NCBI GenBank assembly: GCA_019359325.1
Contig: JAHHHN010000045.1
Span: forward strand, 1 to 36,723
From: Mojavia pulchra JT2-VF2
Lineage (GTDB): Bacteria; Cyanobacteriota; Cyanobacteriia; Cyanobacteriales; Nostocaceae
Length of the DNA stretch: 36,723 nucleotides
Direction: 5' to 3'
Part shown: piece after piece, positions 7,076-15,894 of the stretch
How positions within the stretch are numbered: the first letter of the stretch is position 1
How the letters are laid out: each line of letters opens with the position of its first letter
Notes under the pieces: model-generated
Told to the model about the DNA's origin: nothing
Seen by the model: the letters and a program-made list of their open reading frames with translations, nothing else
The model's database searches: none
Made by a program: the position numbers and the translations under genes

Positions 7076-8509
7076 ATGAGCAATAAAAGCAAAATGCGGG
7101 ATATTATCGTATTTTTACCTGGAATTACCGGAAGTGCGTTGCAAAAAGATGGTAAAGACCTGTGGGCGATATCGGGTCAAGCTGCGTGGAATTTTGTTAC
7201 AACAATGGGTGATTTAATACAACAGCTGAAATTAGAGGGGGATGACCATACTATTGATGACTTGGGAGATGGTATTAAAGCGACTAGTCTCATTCAAGAT
7301 ACTCATTTTGTTCCGGGACTGGTGAAGATTGATGGATATACAGTCATTGCTCGCCGCATCCAAGATGAATTTGATGTTACTCCTGGTAAAAATTATTTTG
7401 AGTTTCCCTACGACTGGCGACGAGATAACAGAGTAGCATCTCGTCAGCTTGAGAGGTTTATCAATCAACACTTACCCCTGTGGCGCGATGCTAGTGGTGC
7501 TAAAAATGCAAAGGTTATCCTCATTGCCCACAGTATGGGAGGGTTAGTATCTCGATATTATTTAGAAGTTTTAGGAGGATGGCAAAATTGTAGGGCTTTA
7601 ATTACCTTTGGCACTCCATACCGAGGTTCTATCAATGCACTTAATTATTTAGCTAATGGCTATAAAAAGCTATTTGTGGATTTAACTGATGTTATGCGTT
7701 CGTTTACTTCAGTTTATCAATTACTACCTATTTACAAAATGCTCCAAGTTGGTGAGCAATATCAACGAGTAGCAGAAACTGATAACATTCCTAACTTGTT
7801 AAGCAATAAAGCAGAAGATGCTTTAAAATTTCATCGTGAAATTGAAACTGCCCAACAAATTAATGTTCAAAATGAGCATTATAAAAATAATTTTTTTATT
7901 GTACCTTATGTTGGTACTGAACAAAAAACTTATCAATCTGCTCAATTATTAGATAAAGAATTAAAAATCTGTTGGAAAGTACCACCCCTTGTAGGTAATG
8001 AACTTAATAGTGGAGATGGAACTGTACCTCTTGTTTCTGCTACTCCAATTGAGTTTGATACTAATTCTCAACTCAGATTTTATAGTCGTTTTATTGCGGA
8101 AAAACATGGCAGCTTGCAAAACAACGGCTCAATCTTACTTGATTTCCTAAAAAATATACAAAATTTACAACAACTAGAAAAAGAGCCGATAAGAGGAGCT
8201 TTAAGTCAAACAGCTATCAGTCTTGAGCTTGATGATTTATATTTCAAGGACGAATTAGTCACAATAAAAGCAGAAATTAAAGGGCGTATTCCACAGGGTG
8301 TCAAAGACAATTTAGCCATAGAAGCACATATAGAACCTGTGAGTAACAGTGGTACAAAACGCTGTGTTGAGTTTCAAAAAATAGAAAACGAATGGTTAAT
8401 ATCTATTAATGATTTGGAACCCGGATTATATCGCTTACAAGTAAAAACGCTTCAGTCTGGTGGTGGTTTTCCAAATGCAGTACATGATTTGTTTGAAATA
8501 TGTCAGTAA
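7076..8509 (+). CDS. LCAT-like alpha/beta-hydrolase (predicted phospholipase/acyltransferase)
   Basis: 477 residues. It belongs to the lecithin:cholesterol acyltransferase-like serine hydrolases: an N-terminal oxyanion loop FLPGITGS (13-20), PYDWRRD (111-117), the nucleophile elbow AHSMGG with S153, then D314 in the GDGTVP motif and H344 in EKHGSL as the rest of the triad. No signal peptide is seen, so it is probably cytoplasmic and would act on the host's own membrane lipids. Residues about 365-477 form an extra beta-rich C-terminal part. The next gene, a giant STAND NTPase, starts 17 nt later, so the lipase is probably its effector partner in an abortive-infection-like system. The catalytic call is strong; the defence role is inferred from context. 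Confidence 0.88.
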   Translation: MSNKSKMRDIIVFLPGITGSALQKDGKDLWAISGQAAWNFVTTMGDLIQQLKLEGDDHTIDDLGDGIKATSLIQDTHFVPGLVKIDGYTVIARRIQDEFDVTPGKNYFEFPYDWRRDNRVASRQLERFINQHLPLWRDASGAKNAKVILIAHSMGGLVSRYYLEVLGGWQNCRALITFGTPYRGSINALNYLANGYKKLFVDLTDVMRSFTSVYQLLPIYKMLQVGEQYQRVAETDNIPNLLSNKAEDALKFHREIETAQQINVQNEHYKNNFFIVPYVGTEQKTYQSAQLLDKELKICWKVPPLVGNELNSGDGTVPLVSATPIEFDTNSQLRFYSRFIAEKHGSLQNNGSILLDFLKNIQNLQQLEKEPIRGALSQTAISLELDDLYFKDELVTIKAEIKGRIPQGVKDNLAIEAHIEPVSNSGTKRCVEFQKIENEWLISINDLEPGLYRLQVKTLQSGGGFPNAVHDLFEICQ

Positions 8510-8526
8510 TATTGGACTTATAAATT

Positions 8527-11500
8527 ATGGCGCAAGAATGGTCAAAATTTGATGAAAAAGGATTAGCGCGGTTTGTTATTCCTGAATTACCATATTTTTT
8601 AACTTTGCCAAATCATGTAAATCGATTAGAATTAATCCAATGGGATAAACATCAACTTTTAAAAGAAATTTATAAGGCTTTATTAGCTAAAAATATAAAA
8701 TACGCTTTTGAACCATTTAATTCCGAAAAAAATACGCAGTTTATCCGTACATCCAAAGAAATTTTAGAAACTCGCGCTGAGGGTACATGTCTTGATTTAG
8801 CGATTTTATTTTGTGGAATTTGTTTAGCTTGCGATTTACTACCTGTATTGATTGTGCTTGAAGGCCATGCTTTAGCAGCAGTATCAATGCGCTATAATAG
8901 ACAAGAATATTGGGATGACAAATCTACTGAAAGACAAGAAGAAAGACGCTTTTTTCAAGAGGAACCTCTTTCGGATTATAAAAAATTACAACAATTGATT
9001 AATTCAGGTAATTTTTTAGCCATTGAATGTACAGGTTTTGTAAGTTCCCAAACCACTCTTCCAGAAAATATGCCAGAAGGGATTGGGCGCAATGAAGACG
9101 GTTTTTTATCATTTGAAAGAGCAATTGAAGCAGGTAAAGAACAAATTAATACATCTGGTAGGCAATTGAGTTTTGCTATTGATATAGCAATTGCTCACGA
9201 ATACTGGAAGATAAAACCTCAGTTTCCTCTCGAACAGCATATTGGAGAAAATCAAAAAATCCCAGTATGTGACTTGCTTAACAAGCATTTTAATAATCAG
9301 TTGGTAAAAGAGAAGAATAGTAGAAAATACATACCAGACATATTTATCGAAGTTGCAGAGGTCAAGGATAATGCTAGATTTTTTGCTCATCCTGTTTTGT
9401 TTTTTCAAAAAATTATAAGTGATATTAATTCCATTAATTTAAGTGAAGTTAATCGTGTTATTCAAAAGTTGTCTTTACAACCAATTCAGTTGAATTGGGA
9501 ACAAACTGTACCTTTATCAATAACTATTGAGGAATTATATAAATATGCAAGTTCTTTACATGAAGCATTAAGCAAACTTCGAGATGAGCTTGATCCATAC
9601 TATTATCGTAGTTCAAACCCTGCAACAGATACCAATGTTCCCTCAAATAAGAAATATGTTTACAAAGAAATAAAATATCTTTTGGAAAGAGTAACTTTCC
9701 CATTAATATTGGATATTGAAGAATTAATTGAAAGATTAAAGCTAATTTCATCTCATATTCTCTTTATTATTGCTAGAGCAGGTCAGGGAAAAACTAACTT
9801 CGTTTGCAATTTAGCAGAATCAGTTCTTAAAAAACGTAACTTACCATGTATTTTTTTTACAGGACGTGAATTTAATCATATAGACACTGAACGAATTAGT
9901 GAGTATCTTTTCAAATCTATCTTTGGGGAGCAAGTTGAGACCTTTGAAAAAGCTTTAATTTATTTAAATGAGCTTGGTATTAAATCAAATAGTCCAGTAA
10001 TAATAATTATTGATGGAATTAATGAGCATAAGAATATTCAAGCTTTTTCTCATCATCTCGGAAAAATGATTGAGAAAATTTTAGAATATAAATATATAAA
10101 GCTTATTATTACTTGCAGGTTAGAGTATTTTGAGGAAAGATTTAGCAATTTTAAATATGCTAGTTTTAATACAGAAATACGGTTTATTGATAATTTAGAT
10201 CGGTACATGAGCGAAATTCATAAAGACCATATGGTAAAGGGATATTTTCGCTTTTTTAAGCTACGCTCTTCATATATATCAAAAAGTGCAACTGAAGTAC
10301 TAGAAAATGATACTTTACTTCTTCGTATGTTTTGTGAAGCATATGGAGATATAAATGCCAAACAAGAAATTCAACTTCCTCAAATTTTTGATATTTACAG
10401 AGACAAGATTTTTAGAAAGTATTTTGAGCGAAAGATTGAAGAAGCAAGTAAGTATGATGAAGATTCTACAAGGCTAAAAATTGGCTCCACAAGCAAGTAT
10501 AAGCAAGTTCTGAAGAATATTATTGAGCTAATGTTAAAACGAGAGCAATACTCAGATATTGCAATTGCTGATTTGCCATCAGAATATCATGATACACTTG
10601 CATCTTTACTCGCTGAAGATATTATTTTTAGAAAAGATTTAGCCGACGTAGATGATATTCTCGATACTCGAATTGAGGTAGTTAACTTTACATTTGATGA
10701 ATTTAGAGACTTTTTATTAGCTAATCATCTCGCAAATGTTATTTTTCGTAACAGACCTTATGAATTTGAAGTAATTCTTGACAGAATAGTAGCTCCAAAT
10801 TCACCAGTTGCAGAAGGGATAAGAACATATTTATTTTTTGCATCCAGACCACAAGATAATAGAGGTATTCTTGAGGTTATAGGAAAAAAAGATTGGTACA
10901 AAGAGATTTTTATTAAATCAATTTTTTCAGTTGAAGAAGAATTTATAAAACAGGAGGATTTAAATGAGATTAAATTAAGGTTTTGCGAAAATATACAGAA
11001 CTCATCCTGGATAATCTGCATGTTAGCATTGCGTTGGCGTTCCAGTTGGTACTATCGCCTAAATATCCATCTATTGTTTGAAATATTAGGTGAGTTAGAC
11101 GAAAACAAGTATAAAGAATTTGTTATCCCTTGTGTTAGAGGTTCAGGTGTTTATAGTTTTAATGGTTTTCATTCTTGGAATATCAAGGATCTAGCCAATC
11201 ATCTTAAAGATAAGTTAGATGATGAAGATTTCCGAAATGATAATGAGGCTTTTAACCTTATGGAACTTTTAATTTATTTCTTTCCTATTGGGGAAGGATG
11301 GGCATATTTAACACCTGCCTTTGATGCTTTTAGCAAATTCGCTAAAATGAAACCAGATGTAGCCATCACATTACTTAAAAAGTACACACAAATTACAAAT
11401 TTAGAAATAAGAACATTAGTCTGGAGAGTGTTAACCTCTCTTGTGAGAATTAGTGAAGTACCTACTGAATTAGCTCAAGAAGCATGTGAATGGCTTCTTG

Positions 11501-11670
11501 AAAATGCTGAGACCGAGGGGCTTAAATCAGCTTCATTAGCAAAAGAGGTTGTAAGATTTCTTGAAACATATACTGAAGAGAAGCTATTTTGGTATGAAGA
11601 TTCTGTTGTTACAGAAATGAAACGATATACTTCACGACCAGATTTCTACGAGCAGATTGATGATACATGA
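8527..11670 (+). CDS. STAND/NACHT-like NTPase with N-terminal transglutaminase-like domain
   Basis: 1047 residues. The N-terminal 200 residues look like a transglutaminase/papain-fold module: C88 (GTCLDLAILF), H114 (VLEGHALAAV) and an acidic E167 (LAIECTGF) in catalytic spacing. A linker with KYIPDIFIEV (about 270-280) follows. The P-loop NTPase has Walker A ARAGQGKT (416-423, K422), Walker B IIIIDGINE (D496, E500) and an ITCR sensor arginine (R531). The remaining 500 residues are mostly alpha-helical, probably a repeat-type sensor. This is the layout of bacterial NLR-like (NACHT/Avs) immune sensors, which oligomerise on detecting an invader. It sits between the lipase (17-nt gap) and a gene overlapping its 3' end. 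The trigger and whether the Cys-His domain is proteolytic are unknown. Confidence 0.83.
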   Translation: MAQEWSKFDEKGLARFVIPELPYFLTLPNHVNRLELIQWDKHQLLKEIYKALLAKNIKYAFEPFNSEKNTQFIRTSKEILETRAEGTCLDLAILFCGICLACDLLPVLIVLEGHALAAVSMRYNRQEYWDDKSTERQEERRFFQEEPLSDYKKLQQLINSGNFLAIECTGFVSSQTTLPENMPEGIGRNEDGFLSFERAIEAGKEQINTSGRQLSFAIDIAIAHEYWKIKPQFPLEQHIGENQKIPVCDLLNKHFNNQLVKEKNSRKYIPDIFIEVAEVKDNARFFAHPVLFFQKIISDINSINLSEVNRVIQKLSLQPIQLNWEQTVPLSITIEELYKYASSLHEALSKLRDELDPYYYRSSNPATDTNVPSNKKYVYKEIKYLLERVTFPLILDIEELIERLKLISSHILFIIARAGQGKTNFVCNLAESVLKKRNLPCIFFTGREFNHIDTERISEYLFKSIFGEQVETFEKALIYLNELGIKSNSPVIIIIDGINEHKNIQAFSHHLGKMIEKILEYKYIKLIITCRLEYFEERFSNFKYASFNTEIRFIDNLDRYMSEIHKDHMVKGYFRFFKLRSSYISKSATEVLENDTLLLRMFCEAYGDINAKQEIQLPQIFDIYRDKIFRKYFERKIEEASKYDEDSTRLKIGSTSKYKQVLKNIIELMLKREQYSDIAIADLPSEYHDTLASLLAEDIIFRKDLADVDDILDTRIEVVNFTFDEFRDFLLANHLANVIFRNRPYEFEVILDRIVAPNSPVAEGIRTYLFFASRPQDNRGILEVIGKKDWYKEIFIKSIFSVEEEFIKQEDLNEIKLRFCENIQNSSWIICMLALRWRSSWYYRLNIHLLFEILGELDENKYKEFVIPCVRGSGVYSFNGFHSWNIKDLANHLKDKLDDEDFRNDNEAFNLMELLIYFFPIGEGWAYLTPAFDAFSKFAKMKPDVAITLLKKYTQITNLEIRTLVWRVLTSLVRISEVPTELAQEACEWLLENAETEGLKSASLAKEVVRFLETYTEEKLFWYEDSVVTEMKRYTSRPDFYEQIDDT

Positions 11671-12103
11671 AATTGAGTTCGGTAAGTTAGTTGTTATACT
11701 TGATAGACAGTACAGTCTGTCAGAATTTCGCACAGCATCACAAGTTATACCAGGAAGCTATGCTGAGGAACTTGTAGAGCGTGTATATAACTGTCTATTT
11801 AAACACTCCAAAAATTTGGTAACAGAGTATGAAAAATATTACGCGGTGGAATATGCTGGCTTCTGCGATTTTCTGTATTGGAAATACAAATTCAGTAAAG
11901 ATATAGCAATGAAAATACAAAGCAGAATGGAAAATAGTGTTTATGTTGCCCATACCAGAGATAGTATCTGGATGTTCAAAGATGAAACTGTTAGTTCTGT
12001 GTTAAAGCATATACTTTATCAATTGGGAGAAAGTGATTGTAACTTAGAAGAAGAAACTGATTATGAACTAGAGGAAAGCGAGTGGGAGCAAGAAGAAATA
12101 TAG
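11660..12103 (+). CDS. Small acidic-tailed protein of the STAND operon, unknown
   Basis: 147 residues from the ATG at 11660 (a TTG one codon earlier is also in frame). It overlaps the end of the STAND gene by 11 nt, strongly suggesting translational coupling. No known family recognised. The body (about 1-120) is a soluble, aromatic-rich fold with motifs YAEELVERVYNCLFKHS and YYAVEYAGFCDFLYWKYK. The C-terminal 25 residues are very acidic (repeated Glu-rich LEEE and ELEESEWEQEE), which could mimic nucleic acid or mediate binding. It may be a regulator or substrate adaptor for the NTPase/lipase pair. Existence is well supported by the overlap and by the lack of any competing frame. Confidence 0.75.
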   Translation: MIHEIEFGKLVVILDRQYSLSEFRTASQVIPGSYAEELVERVYNCLFKHSKNLVTEYEKYYAVEYAGFCDFLYWKYKFSKDIAMKIQSRMENSVYVAHTRDSIWMFKDETVSSVLKHILYQLGESDCNLEEETDYELEESEWEQEEI

Positions 12104-12130
12104 CAATGAGTAATTTAGAGGAAAAATTAA

Positions 12131-12544
12131 ATGAAGATTCGGACTGATTTTGTATCGAATAGTTCATCAACATCATTTGTAATTATCACTAGCGGAGATT
12201 TTGAAAAAAGTGATTTTTTTGAACTGATGGGTGTTACTAAAAAGTCACCTTTATTTCCACTATTTGAAGCTCTATATTACCATGTGAAAGATGGTATGCA
12301 CCCCGTTAAAGAGTATTGCCATAAATATCATAATGCTATAGATAACTGGCTAGAGTTGTTGAAAAGTAAATTTGCTGATGAGGTAGTAGAACGTATCACC
12401 GAAGCTGATAAAAATGGACATAAAATTTTTATTGGCAATCTATCTAGTGATGATGGCGATGAAATTGAAGCATTTTTCTGTACAGACAGTTTTGAAGTTG
12501 AGAATGATAAAATTTACTTCAATGCATTGGAGTGTGTTTGGTAA
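12131..12544 (+). CDS. NSSS-motif protein, putative substrate of adjacent radical SAM enzyme
   Basis: 137 residues beginning MKIRTDFVSNSSSTSFVIIT. A start of the type MKIR-x-x-F-V-(T/S)-N-S-S-S-x-S-F recurs, to my recollection, in uncharacterised bacterial and archaeal proteins, sometimes beside radical SAM genes. The rest (about 25-137) is an ordinary soluble acidic domain ending in NALECVW. Its stop codon overlaps the ATG of the radical SAM gene (TAATG), so the two are made together and this protein is the obvious candidate for modification at its Ser/Asn-rich N-terminus. It follows the previous gene by 27 nt with an AGGAAA ribosome-binding site. Function unknown; the motif is seen directly and the substrate role is inferred. 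Confidence 0.78.
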   Translation: MKIRTDFVSNSSSTSFVIITSGDFEKSDFFELMGVTKKSPLFPLFEALYYHVKDGMHPVKEYCHKYHNAIDNWLELLKSKFADEVVERITEADKNGHKIFIGNLSSDDGDEIEAFFCTDSFEVENDKIYFNALECVW

Positions 12545-13593
12545 TGAAAAAAACACCGCTTGTTATTAAACATTTTAAAGAACAGCACTATTCTACTTTT
12601 TTCAATCCCAATACAGGTTTTTTTGCTCGAATAGAAGAACCAGAACACGATGAACCATTTTGGTCTTGGCATGGGCCTGAACTCTTGGATATTTCAATTA
12701 CAAATTGGTGCGATAAAGGATGCGCTCTTTGCTATCGAAAATCTGACGAATTAGGACACCATATGTCAATAGAGGATTATGAAAAAGTTATCCAACAAGC
12801 ACAGCAAATGCACGTTTTTCAGGTTGCTTTAGGAGGAGGAAATCCAAATCAACATCCCTATTTTTGTGAAATCCTTTGCTTAACTAGGGAAAAGTATGGA
12901 ATAGTCCCTAACTACACAACTAATGGCCGTGGTTTAACAGGAGATGTATTGCAAGCAACAAAAAAATATTGTGGAGCAGTTGCAGTTAGTGCCTATTCTC
13001 CTTACAAGGAAACACAAGAGGCTATTGATTTACTTCTCTCATATGGAATAAAAACCAATATTCACTTTATCCTTAGCAGTGAAAGTATCAACACAGCTAT
13101 TGATTGGCTTAAAAATCCACCAAATTTCCTTAGCAAGATTAATGCCCTTATTTTTCTAAACTATAAACCTGTTGGCAGATACTACAGCCATAAGCTATTG
13201 TTAAAAAACAGTAACAGAGTTGAAGAATTTTTCCATCTGGCTACAGAGAAAAAGCATAGTTTCAAAATAGGGTTTGATACCTGCACTGTGACTGGCATCG
13301 CTAGGTTCACCAAGACTCCTCATATATGCTACGAAGGTTGCGATGCAGGAAGATTTTCAATGTTCGTATCTGAAGATATGAAAATGTACCCTTGCTCTTT
13401 CATGGTAGAAGCAGGATATGAAGGAGTTCCAATTGTTGGCAACAATATGAAAGATTTTTGGCAAAGTGGCGAACCATTCAAGAGAATTCGCAACAAATTA
13501 GGTTCAGGAGGTTGCGTTGGTTGTCAAAAGGCAAGCTTGTGCTTAGGTGGATGCCCCTTATTTCCTGAGATTAACCTCTGTCCAGAACAGTGA
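12544..13593 (+). CDS. Radical SAM enzyme with SPASM-like C-terminal cysteines
   Basis: 349 residues from the ATG that overlaps the previous stop. The radical SAM 4Fe-4S motif is C56-x3-C60-x2-C63 (NWCDKGCALCYRK), followed by the SAM-binding glycine motif ALGGGNP (95-101) and a TTNG strand (125-128). The C-terminal region has many cysteines (C247, C262, C266, C284, C324, C327, C333, C337, C346; for example YPCSFMV and GCVGCQKASLCLGGCPLF), as in SPASM/twitch proteins that hold auxiliary clusters and modify peptides. It is the last gene of the five-gene cassette; a hairpin terminator follows at 13738-13765. The likely substrate is the NSSS protein just upstream. Enzyme class secure, reaction unknown. 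Confidence 0.9.
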   Translation: MKKTPLVIKHFKEQHYSTFFNPNTGFFARIEEPEHDEPFWSWHGPELLDISITNWCDKGCALCYRKSDELGHHMSIEDYEKVIQQAQQMHVFQVALGGGNPNQHPYFCEILCLTREKYGIVPNYTTNGRGLTGDVLQATKKYCGAVAVSAYSPYKETQEAIDLLLSYGIKTNIHFILSSESINTAIDWLKNPPNFLSKINALIFLNYKPVGRYYSHKLLLKNSNRVEEFFHLATEKKHSFKIGFDTCTVTGIARFTKTPHICYEGCDAGRFSMFVSEDMKMYPCSFMVEAGYEGVPIVGNNMKDFWQSGEPFKRIRNKLGSGGCVGCQKASLCLGGCPLFPEINLCPEQ

Positions 13594-13737
13594 ACAGTGG
13601 TCAAGTGTGCCACATTCGCTATACGAAGTAGAAGCTATATATAGTCTTTTATACAGCAGTATATCTAAATACTGTGCGGAGTGCTTGTGTTAGTTAATCA
13701 CCTTTAGATGTTTCTAAATTATAAGTCAACTCCATGA

Positions 13738-13765
13738 AAAGCCCCTAGTGATGTACAGGGGCTTT
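13738..13765. terminator. Bidirectional intrinsic terminator between convergent genes
   Basis: AAAGCCCCT (13738-13746) pairs perfectly with AGGGGCTTT (13757-13765) around a 10-nt loop. It lies between the end of the radical SAM gene (plus) and the end of the ATPase gene (minus, ends 13791), the usual place for a shared terminator. A-rich and T-rich flanks support either direction weakly. Confidence 0.8.
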
Positions 13766-13790
13766 CTGGTTATTGACCGTTGGACATAAC

Positions 13791-15839
13791 TCAAGGAAAC
13801 AATTCCTTATATTCGGTATAAGCCTGCTTCCAGCCCTTACCATTTTTTTCAACTCCCCAGAGGGATTGAATAATTTGAGTCTGCGACATCTTCTTATCAA
13901 CCATCTGCTTGACGATGCCAGTCAGTTGCTCAAGAGTCAATTCTGCGGGAGTGTAGCGAGTGTTGGTATCGATTCCGGTATCATTGGCAAGAGTATTAAA
14001 ATCGCCGTTTTCTGCGAAAGTATCACCGATTCCGGTATCATTTTCAGTATCGATACCAGATGATTCCAAAACCTCAGAAGCCTTATCAGTTGGCTGGTAT
14101 CGGTCGGTATCGCTTGGAGTTGAGGCGAAAGTCGGCGGTGGCGCATTTGCTATCACCCAAGTTTCATTAATCCAAGCTCTGGCCTGATTCAAAAACTCAT
14201 CTGGTGGTTTGTCTTGGGGCGGTATGGAATCGGTAATATCAGCGCAATCACTTCTCAATTCAGGAAAATAAACAAGCAGTGTCCGCGCCGGGTCTGGTTG
14301 CCCAGAATGAGGATTCACCTCAGTTTTTAGCCATTCTGGAATGATACCAATTTCACCGCCAACAACTGGCTTATCAAAACTATCAGGGTCAGCCAGGAAG
14401 TAACGCCCTGTTGCCAGTGAGATTGACTTGAGTGGAGACAGTTTTTTACTTGTTGCCTCACAACCAATGAAAGTAGCCCCACTTTTGAAAGTATCGCCAA
14501 AACCTGCGGTGTTTTTCGTCCCAACCCACGAAGTCAGATTTTTGCCGTGCAACACCACGAAAATTTGTGCGCCCTTCTTACTGGCGCGAGTGAACAAAAA
14601 GCGAATGATCCATTGCTTCTGCTCATCCGTAAGGTAATCAGACAAGGCGACCGCTTCATCAATGACCAAAATAATATCTGTGTAACTATTTTGGGCGGCA
14701 TTGTCCATTTCCCTCAGATATTGGTACAAATCGCCTGCAACAAGAGCATCAGCCTTTGCACCGTCTAGTTCTGGGTAACTAAGTCTGCACACTAGGCGAT
14801 GGCAGAAAAACGGGTAAATGTCATCGCCTCCAGTGAAATAGTGAATCTTGGTGTTTGGCTCAAGTGCTTTACTGAGGATGGCTAGAATCGCCATGAGCGT
14901 ACCCTTACCACCTCGCTGATTACCTGCAATCACCGTGATTTGGTCACGGATGCACTTGGCGATATCAAAACCACTGTTGGTTAATACGTCGATAATTGCG
15001 ATCGCTCGGTGGTGTAGTGGCAGGGTCAACACTGATTTAAGGTCTGGTGCTAATGCTCTTGCAGCAGGTTCAGCCTGTGAGGAACTGGGCAACTCTATAA
15101 ACTTTGGTTGTGGCAGTTGAGTAAATTTTGGTTCAGGTATCTTAGATTGCGGCAGTTGAGATTGCTGCTGAATTAGAGTCACTTGTGCATGGTCAATTCT
15201 AGGGTCGGGGGCTACCTGTGCCAGATGTTTGCACAACTGCTCAACAGTGGGAAACGCGCCTCTGTAAGTTGTGAAGTTGTCCAGTAGCCACCTGTAAGCA
15301 TAGAACCGCTTACCAGCTTCTACGCCCGTGAGAAATTCAGTTAAGGTGCTGGTGTACTGCCGCAGCATGACAAACTCGCTACGTTCTAGGGGTGTAAGGT
15401 GGTTCATCAAATCCACAATTTCATTAGAGCCAGCAAACCATTCGGCTCTTGCTTCGCTGTCACCCATTGCTGCTAAGAATTCTAGGAAGTTACCACGCAC
15501 AAACGGAATAGGCGCAAAGTAGTGAGAATCGGTCATGTCTTGCACCACTGACCAAGCGTAGCCCAGCCCAGCAACTAGCGCACCGATGGGGGCCAGTGGA
15601 GAGGTGGCATAGCAAACAGCCCCGATTGATGCCGTTGCTAGAGTGACGCATTTGGCTAGGTTCATCCCTGCCCTTTCAGTTTTGGCACGAACTAACAATT
15701 GGTCAAGCCTTTCTACCAGCCAAGGAGCGATGTTACCCGCTTCCAGGTGTTCAATGCAAGGATAGTCAGCCCTCAGTGAGGCAGTTTCTTTTGTGGCCAT
15801 CTGTGGTATTGGTTGATGAATATCGGGTGAAAATTCCAT
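13791..15839 (-). CDS. FtsK/TraD-like plasmid ATPase (coupling-protein-like)
   Basis: 682 residues. The N-terminal region has a hydrophobic stretch at about 61-100 (two membrane segments). A Pro/Gln linker with PQPKF repeats (about 225-250) precedes an ATPase domain with Walker A AGNQRGGKGT (305-314, K312) and Walker B IILVIDEA (D394, E395). The C-terminal tail (about 560-640) is Asp/Thr/Gly-rich and repetitive (DTENDTGIGD, DTGIDTNT). The order of membrane anchor then P-loop DNA pump is that of type IV coupling proteins and FtsK-type translocases. Together with the next two membrane-protein genes it may form a plasmid transfer or segregation apparatus; no complete type IV secretion system is present. 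A good ribosome-binding site (GGAGAGG) precedes the ATG. Exact family uncertain. Confidence 0.72.
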   Translation of the reverse strand: MEFSPDIHQPIPQMATKETASLRADYPCIEHLEAGNIAPWLVERLDQLLVRAKTERAGMNLAKCVTLATASIGAVCYATSPLAPIGALVAGLGYAWSVVQDMTDSHYFAPIPFVRGNFLEFLAAMGDSEARAEWFAGSNEIVDLMNHLTPLERSEFVMLRQYTSTLTEFLTGVEAGKRFYAYRWLLDNFTTYRGAFPTVEQLCKHLAQVAPDPRIDHAQVTLIQQQSQLPQSKIPEPKFTQLPQPKFIELPSSSQAEPAARALAPDLKSVLTLPLHHRAIAIIDVLTNSGFDIAKCIRDQITVIAGNQRGGKGTLMAILAILSKALEPNTKIHYFTGGDDIYPFFCHRLVCRLSYPELDGAKADALVAGDLYQYLREMDNAAQNSYTDIILVIDEAVALSDYLTDEQKQWIIRFLFTRASKKGAQIFVVLHGKNLTSWVGTKNTAGFGDTFKSGATFIGCEATSKKLSPLKSISLATGRYFLADPDSFDKPVVGGEIGIIPEWLKTEVNPHSGQPDPARTLLVYFPELRSDCADITDSIPPQDKPPDEFLNQARAWINETWVIANAPPPTFASTPSDTDRYQPTDKASEVLESSGIDTENDTGIGDTFAENGDFNTLANDTGIDTNTRYTPAELTLEQLTGIVKQMVDKKMSQTQIIQSLWGVEKNGKGWKQAYTEYKELFP

Positions 15840-15857
15840 AGTTCCTCTCCAATTTAA

Positions 15858-15885
15858 AACCCTCCACCCTTGCAGGTAGAGGGTT
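15858..15885 (-). terminator. Intra-operon hairpin
   Basis: AACCCTCCACC (15858-15868) and GGTAGAGGGTT (15875-15885) form a stem with one mismatch and a 6-nt loop in the 55-bp gap between the membrane-protein gene (ends 15895) and the ATPase start (15839). There is no long T-tract on the minus-strand side, so it may be an attenuator or mRNA processing structure and not a full terminator. Confidence 0.5.
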
Positions 15886-15894
15886 GTGAATTAC

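Noticed and set aside
13937-14187. Overlapping small frames on both strands within the ATPase tail
   Set aside because: They are shadows of the repetitive Asp/Thr/Gly tail of the 682-residue ATPase.
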